Shown here: in pieces, positions 35,410 through 44,478 of the stretch
Layout: each line of letters starts with the position of its first letter
Position numbering within the stretch: position 1 is the stretch's first letter
Assembly (NCBI RefSeq): GCF_001667505.1
Contig: NZ_LZHZ01000018.1
Span: 205,995 to 269,994 of the forward strand
DNA length: 64,000 nucleotides
Reading direction: 5' to 3'
Source of the DNA: Mycobacterium sp. ACS1612
GTDB lineage: Bacteria > Actinomycetota > Actinomycetes > Mycobacteriales > Mycobacteriaceae
The notes under the pieces: model-generated
The model's database searches: none
Told to the model about the DNA's origin: nothing
What the model saw: only the letters and a program-made list of their open reading frames with translations
Made by a program: the position numbers and the translations under genes

Positions 35410-35907
35410 GTGGGCAAAAACGAGCGGGCGAAAATCGTCATGAGCGACGAGGAGATCGCCGAATTCATTGAGCGCAGCAGGACGGCGACGATGGCCACCG
35501 TACTGCCCGACGGCAGGCCGCACCTGGTCGCGATGTGGTACGCGGTCGTCGACGGCGAGATCTGGTTCGAGACCAAAGCCAAGTCGCAGAAGGCGGTCAA
35601 CCTGCGCCGCGATCCGACCATCACGGTGATGATCGAGGACGGGCAGAGCTACGACACGCTGCGCGGGGTGTCGATCGACGGCAAGGCGGAGATCGTCGAC
35701 GACGCGGAAACCATTCTGCGCGTTGGCATCAGCGTCTGGGAGCGGTACACCGGCCCGTACTCCGACGAGCTGCGTCCGTTCATCGACCAGATGATGAACA
35801 ACCGCATCTGCGTGCGTGTGGTGCCCAGCAGGATGCGCAGTTGGGATCACCGCAAGCTCGGTATGCCGGCCATGCCGGTCGGTGGCAGCACGGCGGCGCA
35901 TCTCTGA
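35410..35907 (+). CDS. PPOX-class F420-dependent flavin-type oxidoreductase
   Basis: A 165-residue protein with the split-barrel fold of pyridoxamine 5'-phosphate oxidase-like enzymes: IERSRTATMATVLPDGRPHLVAMWYAV, then WFETKAKSQKAVNLRRDP and a GVSIDGKAEIVDD strand. In mycobacteria this family mostly uses F420 or FMN for small-molecule reduction. GTG start at 35410, 10 bp after the oxidoreductase stop, so it is probably cotranscribed. Its stop overlaps the next start (TGATG). Confidence 0.85.
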   Translation: MGKNERAKIVMSDEEIAEFIERSRTATMATVLPDGRPHLVAMWYAVVDGEIWFETKAKSQKAVNLRRDPTITVMIEDGQSYDTLRGVSIDGKAEIVDDAETILRVGISVWERYTGPYSDELRPFIDQMMNNRICVRVVPSRMRSWDHRKLGMPAMPVGGSTAAHL

Positions 35908-36383
35908 TGCCGCAGCAACGCCCCAAGCAGCTGGACTCGCCGCTGCTGCCGAAGATCTTCAAGTACGCGGGCAAGGCGCACGTGTGGGTGTACCGCCGCA
36001 CGGGCGGCAGGATCGGCGGAAAGTGGCGCATCGGAGCGGGTTTCCGCAAGCCGGTGCCGACGTTGCTGCTCGAGCACCGCGGCCGCAAGTCCGGCAAGGT
36101 GTTCGTCACGCCGCTGCTGTACATGTTCGACGGCGCCGACGTGGTGATCGTCGCGTCGCAGGGCGGTCGTCCCGAACACCCGCAGTGGTATCGAAACTTG
36201 GTGGCCAACCCGGACACCTTCGTCGAGATCGGCGCCGACCGGCGCCCGGTGCATGCGGTGACCGCCGACGCTGAGGAGCGGGCCCGGTTGTGGCCGAGGC
36301 TGGTCGAGTTGTACGCGGATTTCGACAACTATCAGAGCTGGACCGACCGCGAGATTCCGGTCGTGGTGCTCAACCCCCGCTGA
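35907..36383 (+). CDS. Deazaflavin (F420)-dependent nitroreductase family protein (DDN-like)
   Basis: A 158-residue DDN-family protein. It carries a hydrophobic/basic N-terminus and the conserved LLEHRGRKSGKVFVTPLLYM strand, then VIVASQGGRPEHPQWYRNLVANP with the family's F420-binding residues, and a C-terminal YQSWTDREIPVVVL. Members bind F420 and reduce quinones or nitroaromatics. It overlaps the PPOX gene, pairing two F420-type enzymes in one transcript behind the molybdopterin enzyme. Confidence 0.9.
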   Translation: MPQQRPKQLDSPLLPKIFKYAGKAHVWVYRRTGGRIGGKWRIGAGFRKPVPTLLLEHRGRKSGKVFVTPLLYMFDGADVVIVASQGGRPEHPQWYRNLVANPDTFVEIGADRRPVHAVTADAEERARLWPRLVELYADFDNYQSWTDREIPVVVLNPR

Positions 36384-36505
36384 TCGGGACATTGCGACTT
36401 ATCTCACACGCCGATCGCGTTCCGGTTGACCTGTGCTGCGGGTAGCTGACGGAGTAGGTGCGCTGATGCGCCGATCCCGATACCAACCACAGGGGGCAAA
36501 ACCTA

Positions 36506-37471
36506 ATGGCTTCAACAGAAACCGAAACCACGCTGCTCACGCAGCTGCGCACGGTGCTGGACTTGACGCACACCGAGATTCAGGTCGCCGAGACGCGTGT
36601 GGCGCAGGCTCGGACCGACGCAGTGCGTCGTGAGCTGACACAGAACGCCGAAAACGGCAGGCTGCGCGCGGAAGCGATCGAAAAGGCGATCCGCGATCTG
36701 GGCGGCTTCCCCGACACGATCGGGCCGTTCCTTGGCCGTGCCGCTGCCGCGGTGAAGGCGCTGACCGAGCAGGCGCAGCCGTTCGACGAGGCGCTGCTGG
36801 GCGACCTGGCGCTGGAGGATCAGCTGCTGGACCGGTCACGGTACATCAAGGCGCTTGCGGTGGCCGCGAAGCGTTCGGACGTCGAGGGACTCGCCGACCG
36901 GTTGATCACCGCCCACTCGGCCACCGTGAACTGGCTGACGACGGTGTTGGCTGAGAACGCGCTCGGCGGCCCGGCCGCGCTGCGGCGCACGCCGCTGCAG
37001 GCGGCCACCGGCACCGCGGTCAAGCTGGTGAATCTGCCGATGGGCTGGTCGGCGCAGTCGGCCGAACGGGTCGCGGAGTTGCTGCGCTCGGCGGGGCCTG
37101 CTGTCGACGATCTGGTTCGTCGCGCGCAGCGGGCGCGGGAGATCGCGTTCAAGACGCTCTCGGCCTCGCGGGACGCTGCGCTGCAACGCGCGGAAGAAGT
37201 CAGCAGGGACGAGGGCGCGGACCGGACCGCGGATGCGCTGCACGCCGCGCGCACCGCGGGCGGTGTGCTGGACGCCGACGAGCTTCCGATCGCCGGTTAC
37301 GACGAGTTGACCGTCGCGGAGGCGGTCGCCGAGGTCAAGGAGCTCACCGATCCGGCCGACGTGCGGGCGATCGTCGCCTACGAGGAGGCCCACAAGAACC
37401 GCCAGCGGGTGGTGTCGGCCGCGCAGACGCGAGTGGCCGACATCGCTCAGGAGGTCGTCGGCCTCAGCTAG
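36506..37471 (+). CDS. Ferritin-like domain protein
   Basis: A 321-residue helical protein. The N-terminal half is a ferritin-like four-helix region (LTHTEIQVAETRVAQARTDA, LEDQLLDRSRYIKALAVAAK, HSATVNWLTTVLAENALGG). The second half is Ala/Arg/Glu-rich helix with a loop PIAGYDELTVAEAVAEV. Comparable actinobacterial proteins are annotated ferritin-like; a di-iron site is not clear. The ATG is preceded by AGGGGG. A strong terminator hairpin follows its stop. Confidence 0.75.
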   Translation: MASTETETTLLTQLRTVLDLTHTEIQVAETRVAQARTDAVRRELTQNAENGRLRAEAIEKAIRDLGGFPDTIGPFLGRAAAAVKALTEQAQPFDEALLGDLALEDQLLDRSRYIKALAVAAKRSDVEGLADRLITAHSATVNWLTTVLAENALGGPAALRRTPLQAATGTAVKLVNLPMGWSAQSAERVAELLRSAGPAVDDLVRRAQRAREIAFKTLSASRDAALQRAEEVSRDEGADRTADALHAARTAGGVLDADELPIAGYDELTVAEAVAEVKELTDPADVRAIVAYEEAHKNRQRVVSAAQTRVADIAQEVVGLS

Positions 37472-37482
37472 ACGATGATCAA

Positions 37483-37521
37483 CACTGCACCCCGCGGAAC
37501 GCCTTATCGCGGGGTGCAGTG
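37483..37521. terminator. Strong hairpin between convergent genes
   Basis: CACTGCACCCCGCG (37483-37496) pairs perfectly with CGCGGGGTGCAGTG (37508-37521), followed by CGTTTC. It lies between the ferritin-like gene and the subtilase gene, which converge here, and could stop both. Confidence 0.8.
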
Positions 37522-37525
37522 CGTT

Positions 37526-39742
37526 TCAAGAGTGCAGTGGTTCGATCGGCCACAGCAGATTGCGTCCGCTTACCGTCCAAGCCACTCCGAACCACACGTC
37601 GTCACTGCCGGACCATCGCCGGATGATGATCTCGTACGTCTCCCCTGCCCGTGCCGCGAACTCGACGATCTCGTAGCTGTTGTCCCACGACGCCGATGTC
37701 CCCACCGGCGAGCCGTGACTGTCACGCACGCTGAGGTCGAGATCGACCGTCAGCCTCGAGAACAGTGGGAAGCCCAGGAACGTACTGACCGCGCTGTCCC
37801 ATGCCAGCGCAACTTTCACGCGCGGCACCAACAGCAGCGGCGGAACGTGGATGTGATACCTGAAGGTGGCCAAGCCATCTCGGCCGATCGCCGAGGATGA
37901 CAACGTCCCGACGTCCCAGCCGTGACGCGAGGCCGATGCATTGCGCCGGCGCCGCTGCCGAGCGATGGCGACACCCGCGGCGGCGTCAACCGCACCGGCA
38001 CCGTCGCGGCCGTCGACGCCCGCCGACACGTCTTGCCACCACGTCCCACCCCGGACGTTGCGGCCCGCGGCCGCCAGCATGATGGCCCGGCAGCCTTCCG
38101 GCCACGAGCTGAGCACCGGATCGACGTCTTGGAGCAGCGCCACCACACCGGCCGCCGCCGGCGCGGCGAAGCTGGTTCCGGATTTGTCTTCACCGACGGC
38201 GGCTACGCCGGTGCCGTTGGCGGCGATCTCAGGCAATTCGCGATCGCCGTGCGAGCTGCTTGGATTGCGGAAGGTCGAATCACCCGACATCGCACCCGCG
38301 CTGTCGTTGTGGTTGCCGACCGAAAGGGTGTTGTAGCCCTTGTGGTTGACGTATTCGGCTTCGGGCGGATCGATGGCGTCGTCGTCGCCTTCCCAGAAGT
38401 TGCCTGCCGCTTGCACGATGGTCGGATACGGCCACCTCAACGCGAGCCAGTCCTTGAGCACATCGTCGGATTGCAGTGTCGCGCTTCCCGCTTCGGTCGC
38501 CCCACGGTGGAAGCTCTGGCTGATCACCGTGCAGCCCTGATCACGCACCGCCCACAGCAGCGCGTCGTTGTCGGACGAATTGGCCGAGTAGAGGTCGCAG
38601 TCCGGCGCATGGCCGTGCGGCATGTTCCGCTCGATGTTCTTGATGATCGCCGATGTCAGGCGGGCATGCGCGCTGGCGTCGGGGCTGCTGGTGTAGCGCC
38701 CTTCGAAGCTCAGATTGGTGGTGTCGCTGGGTCCGTCCTCGAAGACGGCAACACGCACGCCGGTGCCATCGAAACCGAGTGCGTGAGCGGTATTGGAGCG
38801 GGCGACTGCGATCGAGTTGCCGAGGTCGTTGGTCACGGTCCGGTCGTCGAAGAATATTGCGCCGACAGCGTCGTCGTGCGACAACGCACGCAGCTGTTCG
38901 GCGGTGACTTCCGCGGTGACGAGAGGCAAGGCGTCGTCGCGACGGGATTCACCGCGGACGGAAACGTCGTGACGGGCCAAAGCCTGGTGAAGATTGGCCA
39001 ACGCTGGGCGCACCGACTCGGCGACCCGAGCTTCGCCGTGGGGCGGTTCTGCGCTGCGTTGATCCGCGGGCTTTTCGTATGGCGCTGGGGGCAATTCGAT
39101 GCGCGCCCACACCACGACCGGAATCCGCTCGCCGCGCGAGGAGGACTCGAGCCGTTCGTAGAGACCCGGATTTAGGCTGCCGAACTTCTCCGCGCGCCGC
39201 TTGTCCAGTTCCGTCAGACGCTCACGGACGTCGACCGCGCGCCCCTGCTCGTCGAAGGCCAACTCGGCCGGCTCACCAGTCTTGCGGTCGACGACCTTCA
39301 TGACGTCGACATGGCCGTTCGTTCCCGTCTGCCCTGGCGCGAGCCGGCGCACATCCAAGTCATCGAATTCGAGTCGGACGCTGTGTTCGACACGTTTACC
39401 CGTCAGCGCCTTACAGGACGCTGGAAGGACGCAGAACGGTAGGCGCACCATTTCGGTGATGCGTTCACCCTTGGTGCTGAGCAGTTCATCGATCTCCAAG
39501 CGGTGAGGACCGAAGTGCGTATCGGCGCCCAGGTCCACCTTCACGGACCGACCATTTCGTGCGCGCGTGATTGTGGCCGGAACTTCGTCACTGCCATGCA
39601 TCACCCGGATGGCGCTCTGAATGCTCTGCGCATCCGCCGCGCCCGGCAAGTGGATCGTGACCGTTGTTGCCGGGTCGACGATCTCGTCGGCATCAATGCT
39701 GAAATGAACGCGGTCGCTTGTGGCCGCACTGACATGACCCAT
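37526..39742 (-). CDS. S8 family (subtilisin-like) serine protease without signal peptide
   Basis: A 738-residue protein. Residues 1-300 are a non-protease region (FSIDADEIVDPATTVTIHLPG, then RIPVVVWARIEL). The subtilase domain spans about 300-590: catalytic Asp in VRVAVFEDGPSDT, probable His in SAHARLTSAIIKN, oxyanion Asn in QAAGNFWEGDD and the nucleophile in GTSFAAPAAAGVVALL. A C-terminal beta-rich domain (VKVALAWDSAV, DLDLSVRDSHGSP) resembles P/PPC-like domains of bacterial subtilases. No Sec or Tat signal is visible, unlike mycosins. Start ATG at 39742 or nearby. Substrate unknown. Confidence 0.82.
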   Translation of the reverse strand: MGHVSAATSDRVHFSIDADEIVDPATTVTIHLPGAADAQSIQSAIRVMHGSDEVPATITRARNGRSVKVDLGADTHFGPHRLEIDELLSTKGERITEMVRLPFCVLPASCKALTGKRVEHSVRLEFDDLDVRRLAPGQTGTNGHVDVMKVVDRKTGEPAELAFDEQGRAVDVRERLTELDKRRAEKFGSLNPGLYERLESSSRGERIPVVVWARIELPPAPYEKPADQRSAEPPHGEARVAESVRPALANLHQALARHDVSVRGESRRDDALPLVTAEVTAEQLRALSHDDAVGAIFFDDRTVTNDLGNSIAVARSNTAHALGFDGTGVRVAVFEDGPSDTTNLSFEGRYTSSPDASAHARLTSAIIKNIERNMPHGHAPDCDLYSANSSDNDALLWAVRDQGCTVISQSFHRGATEAGSATLQSDDVLKDWLALRWPYPTIVQAAGNFWEGDDDAIDPPEAEYVNHKGYNTLSVGNHNDSAGAMSGDSTFRNPSSSHGDRELPEIAANGTGVAAVGEDKSGTSFAAPAAAGVVALLQDVDPVLSSWPEGCRAIMLAAAGRNVRGGTWWQDVSAGVDGRDGAGAVDAAAGVAIARQRRRRNASASRHGWDVGTLSSSAIGRDGLATFRYHIHVPPLLLVPRVKVALAWDSAVSTFLGFPLFSRLTVDLDLSVRDSHGSPVGTSASWDNSYEIVEFAARAGETYEIIIRRWSGSDDVWFGVAWTVSGRNLLWPIEPLHS

Positions 39743-39837
39743 TTGTCAATCCCCCTCCAATGGACAACTGGATGGAGACAGCATCAACCCAGACGTGGCA
39801 GACGCCGCGAGTATCCGACTACTCGTGTTTTGAAAAG

Positions 39838-40641
39838 TTAAGGATGCGGCGGGTCGAAGCCCGGGTTCGACAGGGCATTGGCCACGCCGCTCCCGATTGG
39901 GCCGTACTGATCCACGATGGTGGCCGTGCCGGTGGCCACGCCGTCGTGGCTGTAATGGGTCAGCGCAGCGAGGCCGAGATACGGGCCTTCCGGCAGCCGG
40001 CTCAGCGTGAGCGTGTAGTCGGCGTTGATGAACTGCAAACCCTCCGTGCCGAAATGGGTCAGCGAGCTGACCATGTCGCCGGCCATCGCGGCCCGCGTGA
40101 AGGGGCTGAGTTCTATGCCGTCGACCAGCGGCCTGATGTCGCGGACCCAGATGTGTTTCGGCCCCCGGTGCTGCCACGCCTCGAGCCCGAATCCCGGGCC
40201 GGGGGTGTGGTTGTTCTTGCCGTAGGTCCACACCAACATCGCCAGGCCGCGGGGAATCGGATCGGGGGACTCCGGAACGGGCGGCATAGTCACCGGTGTC
40301 GACCAGACTTCCGCCGACGGCTGCTCGCCGCGGCGCAGGAACAGCCCGCTGGCGCGGGCGACGACGGTGTCGCCCTGGGTCATCATCGCCTCGACCAGTT
40401 TCAGCCGGCGGCCGTGCCGGGTGACCGACGTATCGACGCGCACCGGTGCCAACGCCACGGGCCGGAACAGGTCGACGGTCAGCCGGGTGGGCTGGAGCCC
40501 GGGTTCGCCGGCGTCGCGCTCGAGGACGTGGCCTAGCAGGCCGCCGATGTAGTTGCCGCTGATCGTCTGCCCCCAGGGGCCGCGCGCGATCGGCTGGGGG
40601 ATGAAGACGTCGCCGTCGGCCACGAAGAATGCGGTCGCCAC
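39838..40641 (-). CDS. Acyl-CoA thioesterase-like hot-dog protein
   Basis: A 267-residue double hot-dog protein of the mycobacterial TesB-like thioesterase family. The first half has GPWGQTISGNYIGGLLGHVLER and LTVDLFRPVALAPV. The second half has MVSSLTHFGTEGLQFINADY and GLAALTHYSHDGVATGTATI, which align with hot-dog helices and strands. It would hydrolyse acyl-CoA to free acid and CoA. Substrate range is not deducible. Confidence 0.8.
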   Translation of the reverse strand: MATAFFVADGDVFIPQPIARGPWGQTISGNYIGGLLGHVLERDAGEPGLQPTRLTVDLFRPVALAPVRVDTSVTRHGRRLKLVEAMMTQGDTVVARASGLFLRRGEQPSAEVWSTPVTMPPVPESPDPIPRGLAMLVWTYGKNNHTPGPGFGLEAWQHRGPKHIWVRDIRPLVDGIELSPFTRAAMAGDMVSSLTHFGTEGLQFINADYTLTLSRLPEGPYLGLAALTHYSHDGVATGTATIVDQYGPIGSGVANALSNPGFDPPHP

Positions 40642-40668
40642 GAAGGCGACGATATCGGGCTAGGTCAT

Positions 40669-41001
40669 CTAACGATTAGCCAGCCAGCGTTTCACCTTGG
40701 AATCGGCCGGGTCGGCAACGTCGGCGAACTCGGGGTGCTTGTCGACATAGCCGGCGACCATGGGGCACACGGCGACGATTCGCAGCCCCGCATCGCGGGT
40801 GGCCTGCAGCGCCTCGGAGATGACGATCGTTCCCAGCCCGCGCCCACCGAACTCATCGAGCACCTCGGTATGCGGGAAGATCCGCTGGCCGTCGCGATCG
40901 GCGTACTCGGTGAAGCCGACTTTCTGTCCGTCGACGGAGATGGTGAAGCGGTCGGATTCCTGAGTGACAGTGGTGGGTGCGCCGGTCTTGTCGGTGGTCA
41001 T
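40669..41001 (-). CDS. GNAT-type N-acetyltransferase (YjdJ-like, small)
   Basis: A 110-residue protein with the short GNAT fold: ISVDGQKVGFTEYADRDG, FPHTEVLDEFGGRGLGTIVISEALQATRDAGLRIVAVCPMV (acetyl-CoA loop with GGRGLG) and a YVDKHPEF end typical of COG2388 proteins. Start at ATG 41001 behind GAGGAGG. An upstream ATG gives a longer frame with an untypical N-terminus. Acceptor unknown. Confidence 0.85.
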   Translation of the reverse strand: MTTDKTGAPTTVTQESDRFTISVDGQKVGFTEYADRDGQRIFPHTEVLDEFGGRGLGTIVISEALQATRDAGLRIVAVCPMVAGYVDKHPEFADVADPADSKVKRWLANR

Positions 41002-41008
41002 GCCTCCT

Positions 41009-41974
41009 CTATACCCCGGCATTGGGTCGCGGGCGCAACGTCGCATTTGGCAGCGGTGGTGCCGGCAGCCGCGATACCGCTCCCTGATATCCGTGTACCG
41101 CGCCGAAGCGGTCGTCGTGGTTCTGCCACAGTTCGCGATACGCCGCGATGTCGTCGTGGCTGCGCCCGACGAAGTTCCACCACATCACCATTTGCTCGGG
41201 GAACGGCGGACCGCCGAGCAGCACCACCCGGGCCGGCGACTGGCCCCGGTTGGCCACGTGCAGCCGCTCGCATCCGATCTCCTGGAACGCGAGGTCGGCC
41301 ACGTCCAGCCGCGTGCCCGCGACCTCCACGCTGCCCTGATCGAGCAGCACCCCGTGCTCGAATGCGGGATCGACCTCGAGGCTCAGGTCCGCACCCGGGT
41401 CCAGGTCGAGCTGCGCGCCGAGCAGTGGGGTGAAGGTGTGCACGGGGGAGCGGTCGCCCTCGAGCTCGCCGAGGAAAACCCGTACCGTGGCGTCGCCGAG
41501 CCGTCGCGGCGGGGGCGCGTAGTGCGCGAAGTCGCGGTCGGTGTCGCGGTCGGCGTCGGGCAGCGCCACCCACAGCTGGACACCGTGCAGCACAGTGGTG
41601 GCCGCGGTCGACACCTCGGAGTGGCAGATGCCCGCGCCCGCGGTCATCAGGTTCAGCTCTCCCGGCCGCACCATCGCGTGCACTCCGGCGCTGTCGCGGT
41701 GTTCCACCTCGCCGCTGAAAAGCCAACTGACAGTTTGCAATCCGGTGTGCGGATGCGGCGGTACGTCCATGCCGGTGCCGCCCCGCACGTCGTGCGGACC
41801 GTAATGGTCGGCGAAACACCACGCCCCGATCAGCGACCGTTCCCGCTGGGGCAGGGTGCGGCGCACCTTGATGGCGCGCGGGCCACCGAGCGGCACCTCA
41901 CGAGGGTGCAGTACGCCCGCGAACGGCAAAGCGGCACAGGCGACTTCGGAGGGCGCTGGCTCGGTGTTGCTCAC
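41009..41974 (-). CDS. Pirin family protein (bicupin)
   Basis: A 321-residue pirin-like bicupin. The N-terminal cupin has GAWCFADHYGPHDVRGGTGMDVPPHPHTGLQTVSWL, with the metal-binding His residues in PPHPHTGLQT, and HRDSAGVHAMVRPGELNLMTAG. A second cupin contains VEVAGTRLDVADLAFQ. Pirins act as quercetin dioxygenase-like or regulatory proteins; the reaction here is unknown. It lies 7 bp upstream of the GNAT gene and 16 bp downstream of the EVE gene, all on the minus strand. Confidence 0.9.
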   Translation of the reverse strand: MSNTEPAPSEVACAALPFAGVLHPREVPLGGPRAIKVRRTLPQRERSLIGAWCFADHYGPHDVRGGTGMDVPPHPHTGLQTVSWLFSGEVEHRDSAGVHAMVRPGELNLMTAGAGICHSEVSTAATTVLHGVQLWVALPDADRDTDRDFAHYAPPPRRLGDATVRVFLGELEGDRSPVHTFTPLLGAQLDLDPGADLSLEVDPAFEHGVLLDQGSVEVAGTRLDVADLAFQEIGCERLHVANRGQSPARVVLLGGPPFPEQMVMWWNFVGRSHDDIAAYRELWQNHDDRFGAVHGYQGAVSRLPAPPLPNATLRPRPNAGV

Positions 41975-41990
41975 CCACCCACGGTAGCCC

Positions 41991-42395
41991 TCAGCCGGAG
42001 TCGGTCATCGCGGAACGGATGACGTCGAGGTCGTGATCGCTGATCTTGAACACTCCGGCTCTGAACTTGTATCCCCAGCGTGCCGGATCCTCGATGAACT
42101 CGAGCTTGTCGATCAGCGGGCGAATCGGAGTCTCGGCGCACTCCAGAAAATCGACGGTGCGTCGCCACGTCTGGAAATCCTGATAGGGCTCGTCGTCGAC
42201 GACCTGGCCGATCGCGGTGAACGCCTGCAACGGCTCACCCTTCGGATAATCGGTCTTCGGCGAGTAGAAGACGATCCAGTCCCCCTTGGCCATCTTCTTC
42301 AACATGTGCGGCTTGCCGTGGTTGGCCTGTGTGAAGCGGCCCCGCACCCCACGCAGTACGTGGTCACGGCTGACGGTGTTCATCCATGCAGTCAT
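41991..42395 (-). CDS. EVE domain protein
   Basis: A 134-residue EVE (PUA-like) protein: MNTVSRDHVLRGVRGRFTQ, KKMAKGDWIVFYSPKT, TAIGQVVDDEPYQDF and the aromatic WGYKFRAGVF cage. EVE domains bind modified bases in DNA or RNA and appear in modification-dependent defence and housekeeping settings. Start at ATG 42395 gives the typical family N-terminus MTAWMNTVSRDHV. It is divergent from the carboxyltransferase gene. Confidence 0.85.
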   Translation of the reverse strand: MTAWMNTVSRDHVLRGVRGRFTQANHGKPHMLKKMAKGDWIVFYSPKTDYPKGEPLQAFTAIGQVVDDEPYQDFQTWRRTVDFLECAETPIRPLIDKLEFIEDPARWGYKFRAGVFKISDHDLDVIRSAMTDSG

Positions 42396-42466
42396 GTCCG
42401 CACGGTAAGCCGGATCGCCGACAGATCGACGCCGGTGTGCACGGCCTGTGGATAACATCGGACGCC

Positions 42467-44014
42467 ATGCCCGAGGACCCCATGCGCGACGACTACGCGG
42501 AGTTGTTGAGACGGCGCGCGCTCACCGAGGATGCGGCCCGTCCCGACGCCGTCGAGCGCAGGCACGCCGCAGGTGGGCGCACCGCCCGCGAGAACGTCGA
42601 CGATCTCGTCGACCCGGGTTCCTTCGTCGAGTACGGCCGCTTCGCCATCGCAGCGCAGCGATTCCGCCGCGACGTCGACGACTTGATCGCGCGCACCCCA
42701 GCCGACGGACTCATCGCGGGCACGGCCCGCATCAACGGCGGCGCGTGCGCCGTCCTGTCCTACGACTACACGGTGCTCGCGGGTACGCAGGGCGCGCTGG
42801 GACACCGCAAGAAGGACAGGCTGTTCGAACTCATCGAGCGGATGCGGCTACCCACGGTGTTCTTCGCCGAAGGCGGCGGCGGACGTCCCGGCGACACCGA
42901 CTACCCGACGGTCTCGGCGCTGGACGTCCGCGCCTTCAAACTGTGGGCGGCGCTGTCGGGACTGGTGCCGCGGATCGCGATCGTCAAGGGCCGCTGCTTC
43001 GCCGGTAACGCGGTCATCGCTGGATGCGCCGATCTGATCGTGGCCACCGAGGACGCGTCGATAGGCATGGGCGGACCCGCGATGATTGCGGGCGGGGGCC
43101 TCGGGGATGTGGCCGCCGACGACGTCGGCCCGATCTCGATGCAGGCGCCCAACGGCGTCGTCGACGTCGTGGTGGCCGACGAGGCCGAGGCCGTCGCGGT
43201 GACCAAACGGCTGCTCGGCTACTTCCAGGGCACGACCGCACCCGGGCCGGCCGGCGACCAAACTTGTTTGCGCACAATGATCCCGGAGCGCGAACGGCGT
43301 GCATACAAGGTGAATCCGATCATCGAGACGTTGGCCGACGAAGGCTCGGTGACGCTTCTGCGCGAGGGCTTCGCAAGAGAGATGGTTACCGCACTGGCCA
43401 GGATCGAAGGCCGCGCGGTCGGCGTCATCGCGAACAACACCATGGTGATGGCGGGCGCGATCACGGCCGCGGCTGCCGACAAAGCCGCCCGATTTCTGCA
43501 ACTCTGCGACGCCTTCGGGTTGCCGGTGGTGTCGCTGGTCGACTGTCCGGGCTACATGGTCGGGCCGGCGGCGGAGGCAGAAGCGTTGGTGCGCCGCGCT
43601 TCTCGCATGTTGGTGGCCGGCGCCGCACTGCGTGTGCCGTTGGTGGCGGTGGTGCTGCGCCGCGGCTACGGGCTTGGCGCACAGGCGATGGTCGGCGGCA
43701 GTCTGCACGAGCCGCTGCTCACGCTCGCGTGGCCCGGCGCCCACCTCGGTCCGATGGGACTGGAGGGCGCGGTCCGGTTGGGGCTGCGCAAGGAACTCGA
43801 GAAGATCGTCGACGACGCCGAACGCGAGGAACGGGTTCGGCAGGCGACCGCCGCGGCGGAAGCAAATGCCAAGGCGCTCAACGCCGCTGCGCTGTTCGAA
43901 ATCGACGACGTGATTGATCCCGCCGACACCCGCAGCCTGATCGCCGCGACTCTGTCCGCCGCTGCGGCAGAGCCTCAACCGCGCCGCGACCATCGGTTCG
44001 TCGATACCTGGTAG
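42467..44014 (+). CDS. Acyl-CoA carboxylase carboxyltransferase (beta) subunit
   Basis: A 515-residue biotin-dependent carboxyltransferase of the AccD/propionyl-CoA type. The N-terminal crotonase-like half has HAAGGRTARENVDDLVDPGSF and GACAVLSYDYTVLAGTQG-type regions. The C-terminal half has VVSLVDCPGYMVGPAAEAEALVRRASRML, the glycines GYGLGAQAMVGG and HLGPMGLEGAVRLG. It would transfer carboxyl from biotinyl-carrier to an acyl-CoA. The biotin carboxylase/BCCP subunit is not adjacent, so it must pair with an alpha subunit encoded elsewhere. The ATG at 42467 was taken as start; another in-frame ATG follows at 42482. Confidence 0.88.
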   Translation: MPEDPMRDDYAELLRRRALTEDAARPDAVERRHAAGGRTARENVDDLVDPGSFVEYGRFAIAAQRFRRDVDDLIARTPADGLIAGTARINGGACAVLSYDYTVLAGTQGALGHRKKDRLFELIERMRLPTVFFAEGGGGRPGDTDYPTVSALDVRAFKLWAALSGLVPRIAIVKGRCFAGNAVIAGCADLIVATEDASIGMGGPAMIAGGGLGDVAADDVGPISMQAPNGVVDVVVADEAEAVAVTKRLLGYFQGTTAPGPAGDQTCLRTMIPERERRAYKVNPIIETLADEGSVTLLREGFAREMVTALARIEGRAVGVIANNTMVMAGAITAAAADKAARFLQLCDAFGLPVVSLVDCPGYMVGPAAEAEALVRRASRMLVAGAALRVPLVAVVLRRGYGLGAQAMVGGSLHEPLLTLAWPGAHLGPMGLEGAVRLGLRKELEKIVDDAEREERVRQATAAAEANAKALNAAALFEIDDVIDPADTRSLIAATLSAAAAEPQPRRDHRFVDTW

Positions 44015-44143
44015 GCGGGAAGTAGGGACGGTGCCGCCATGGCGCCTCTCGGCGAGTGGTCGCTCGTAGCGACGGTTTTGGATGGGGCCCGGGGCATGCC
44101 CGGCACCGTCGCATGGATTAACCGCTCAATGGGACAAGATATT

Positions 44144-44181
44144 CCGTTCGCCGCCGACCCCACGCCACCGGCGGCGAACGG
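44144..44181. terminator. 13-bp hairpin between convergent genes
   Basis: CCGTTCGCCGCCG (44144-44156) pairs perfectly with CGGCGGCGAACGG (44169-44181). It lies between the ends of the carboxyltransferase gene and whiB6 and could terminate both. Confidence 0.75.
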
Positions 44182-44187
44182 TTGACG

Positions 44188-44478
44188 TCAGGCCGATTCG
44201 GCGAACAACCGGCGGTCGCGGACCGGATACCCGTGGCGCTCGGCGAGCGACCGCAGCTGCCGCAGGGCAAACGTCCTGCCGCGGCCGCCCTCGGGAATCA
44301 CGATGCCTGCCCACAGCCCCTCCGCCCGCGGCAGCTCACATGCCTCGCGCGCGCACATCCAGCGCCGCGGGCATTCCCGGCAGATGGCCTTGGCTTCCTC
44401 GTCGGCTCTGGTGGTCCACCGCTCAGGATCCCGGGTGCAGGCTCCGATCGGGGTCTCTTCCCACTCCGGTGCGTTCAT
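44188..44478 (-). CDS. whiB6: WhiB-family transcriptional regulator WhiB6
   Basis: A 96-residue WhiB protein. The four cluster-binding cysteines are in IGACTRDPERWTT and CRECPRRWMC (C-x2-C-x5-C), and the WhiB turn is EGLWAGIVIPEGGRGRTFALRQLRSLAERHGYPVRDRR. It matches WhiB6, which carries a [4Fe-4S] cluster, responds to redox and NO, and regulates ESX-1 genes. The ATG at 44478 (MNAPEWEETPIG) was chosen; a longer frame from 44556 adds an untypical N-terminus. It lies just upstream of the ESX-1 cluster as in other mycobacteria. Confidence 0.93.
   Translation of the reverse strand: MNAPEWEETPIGACTRDPERWTTRADEEAKAICRECPRRWMCAREACELPRAEGLWAGIVIPEGGRGRTFALRQLRSLAERHGYPVRDRRLFAESA

Noticed and set aside
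33714..35624. Long minus-strand frame (636 codons)
   Set aside because: It is a shadow of the molybdopterin oxidoreductase, whose plus-strand protein shows the iron-sulfur and pterin motifs; high GC content creates long antisense frames.
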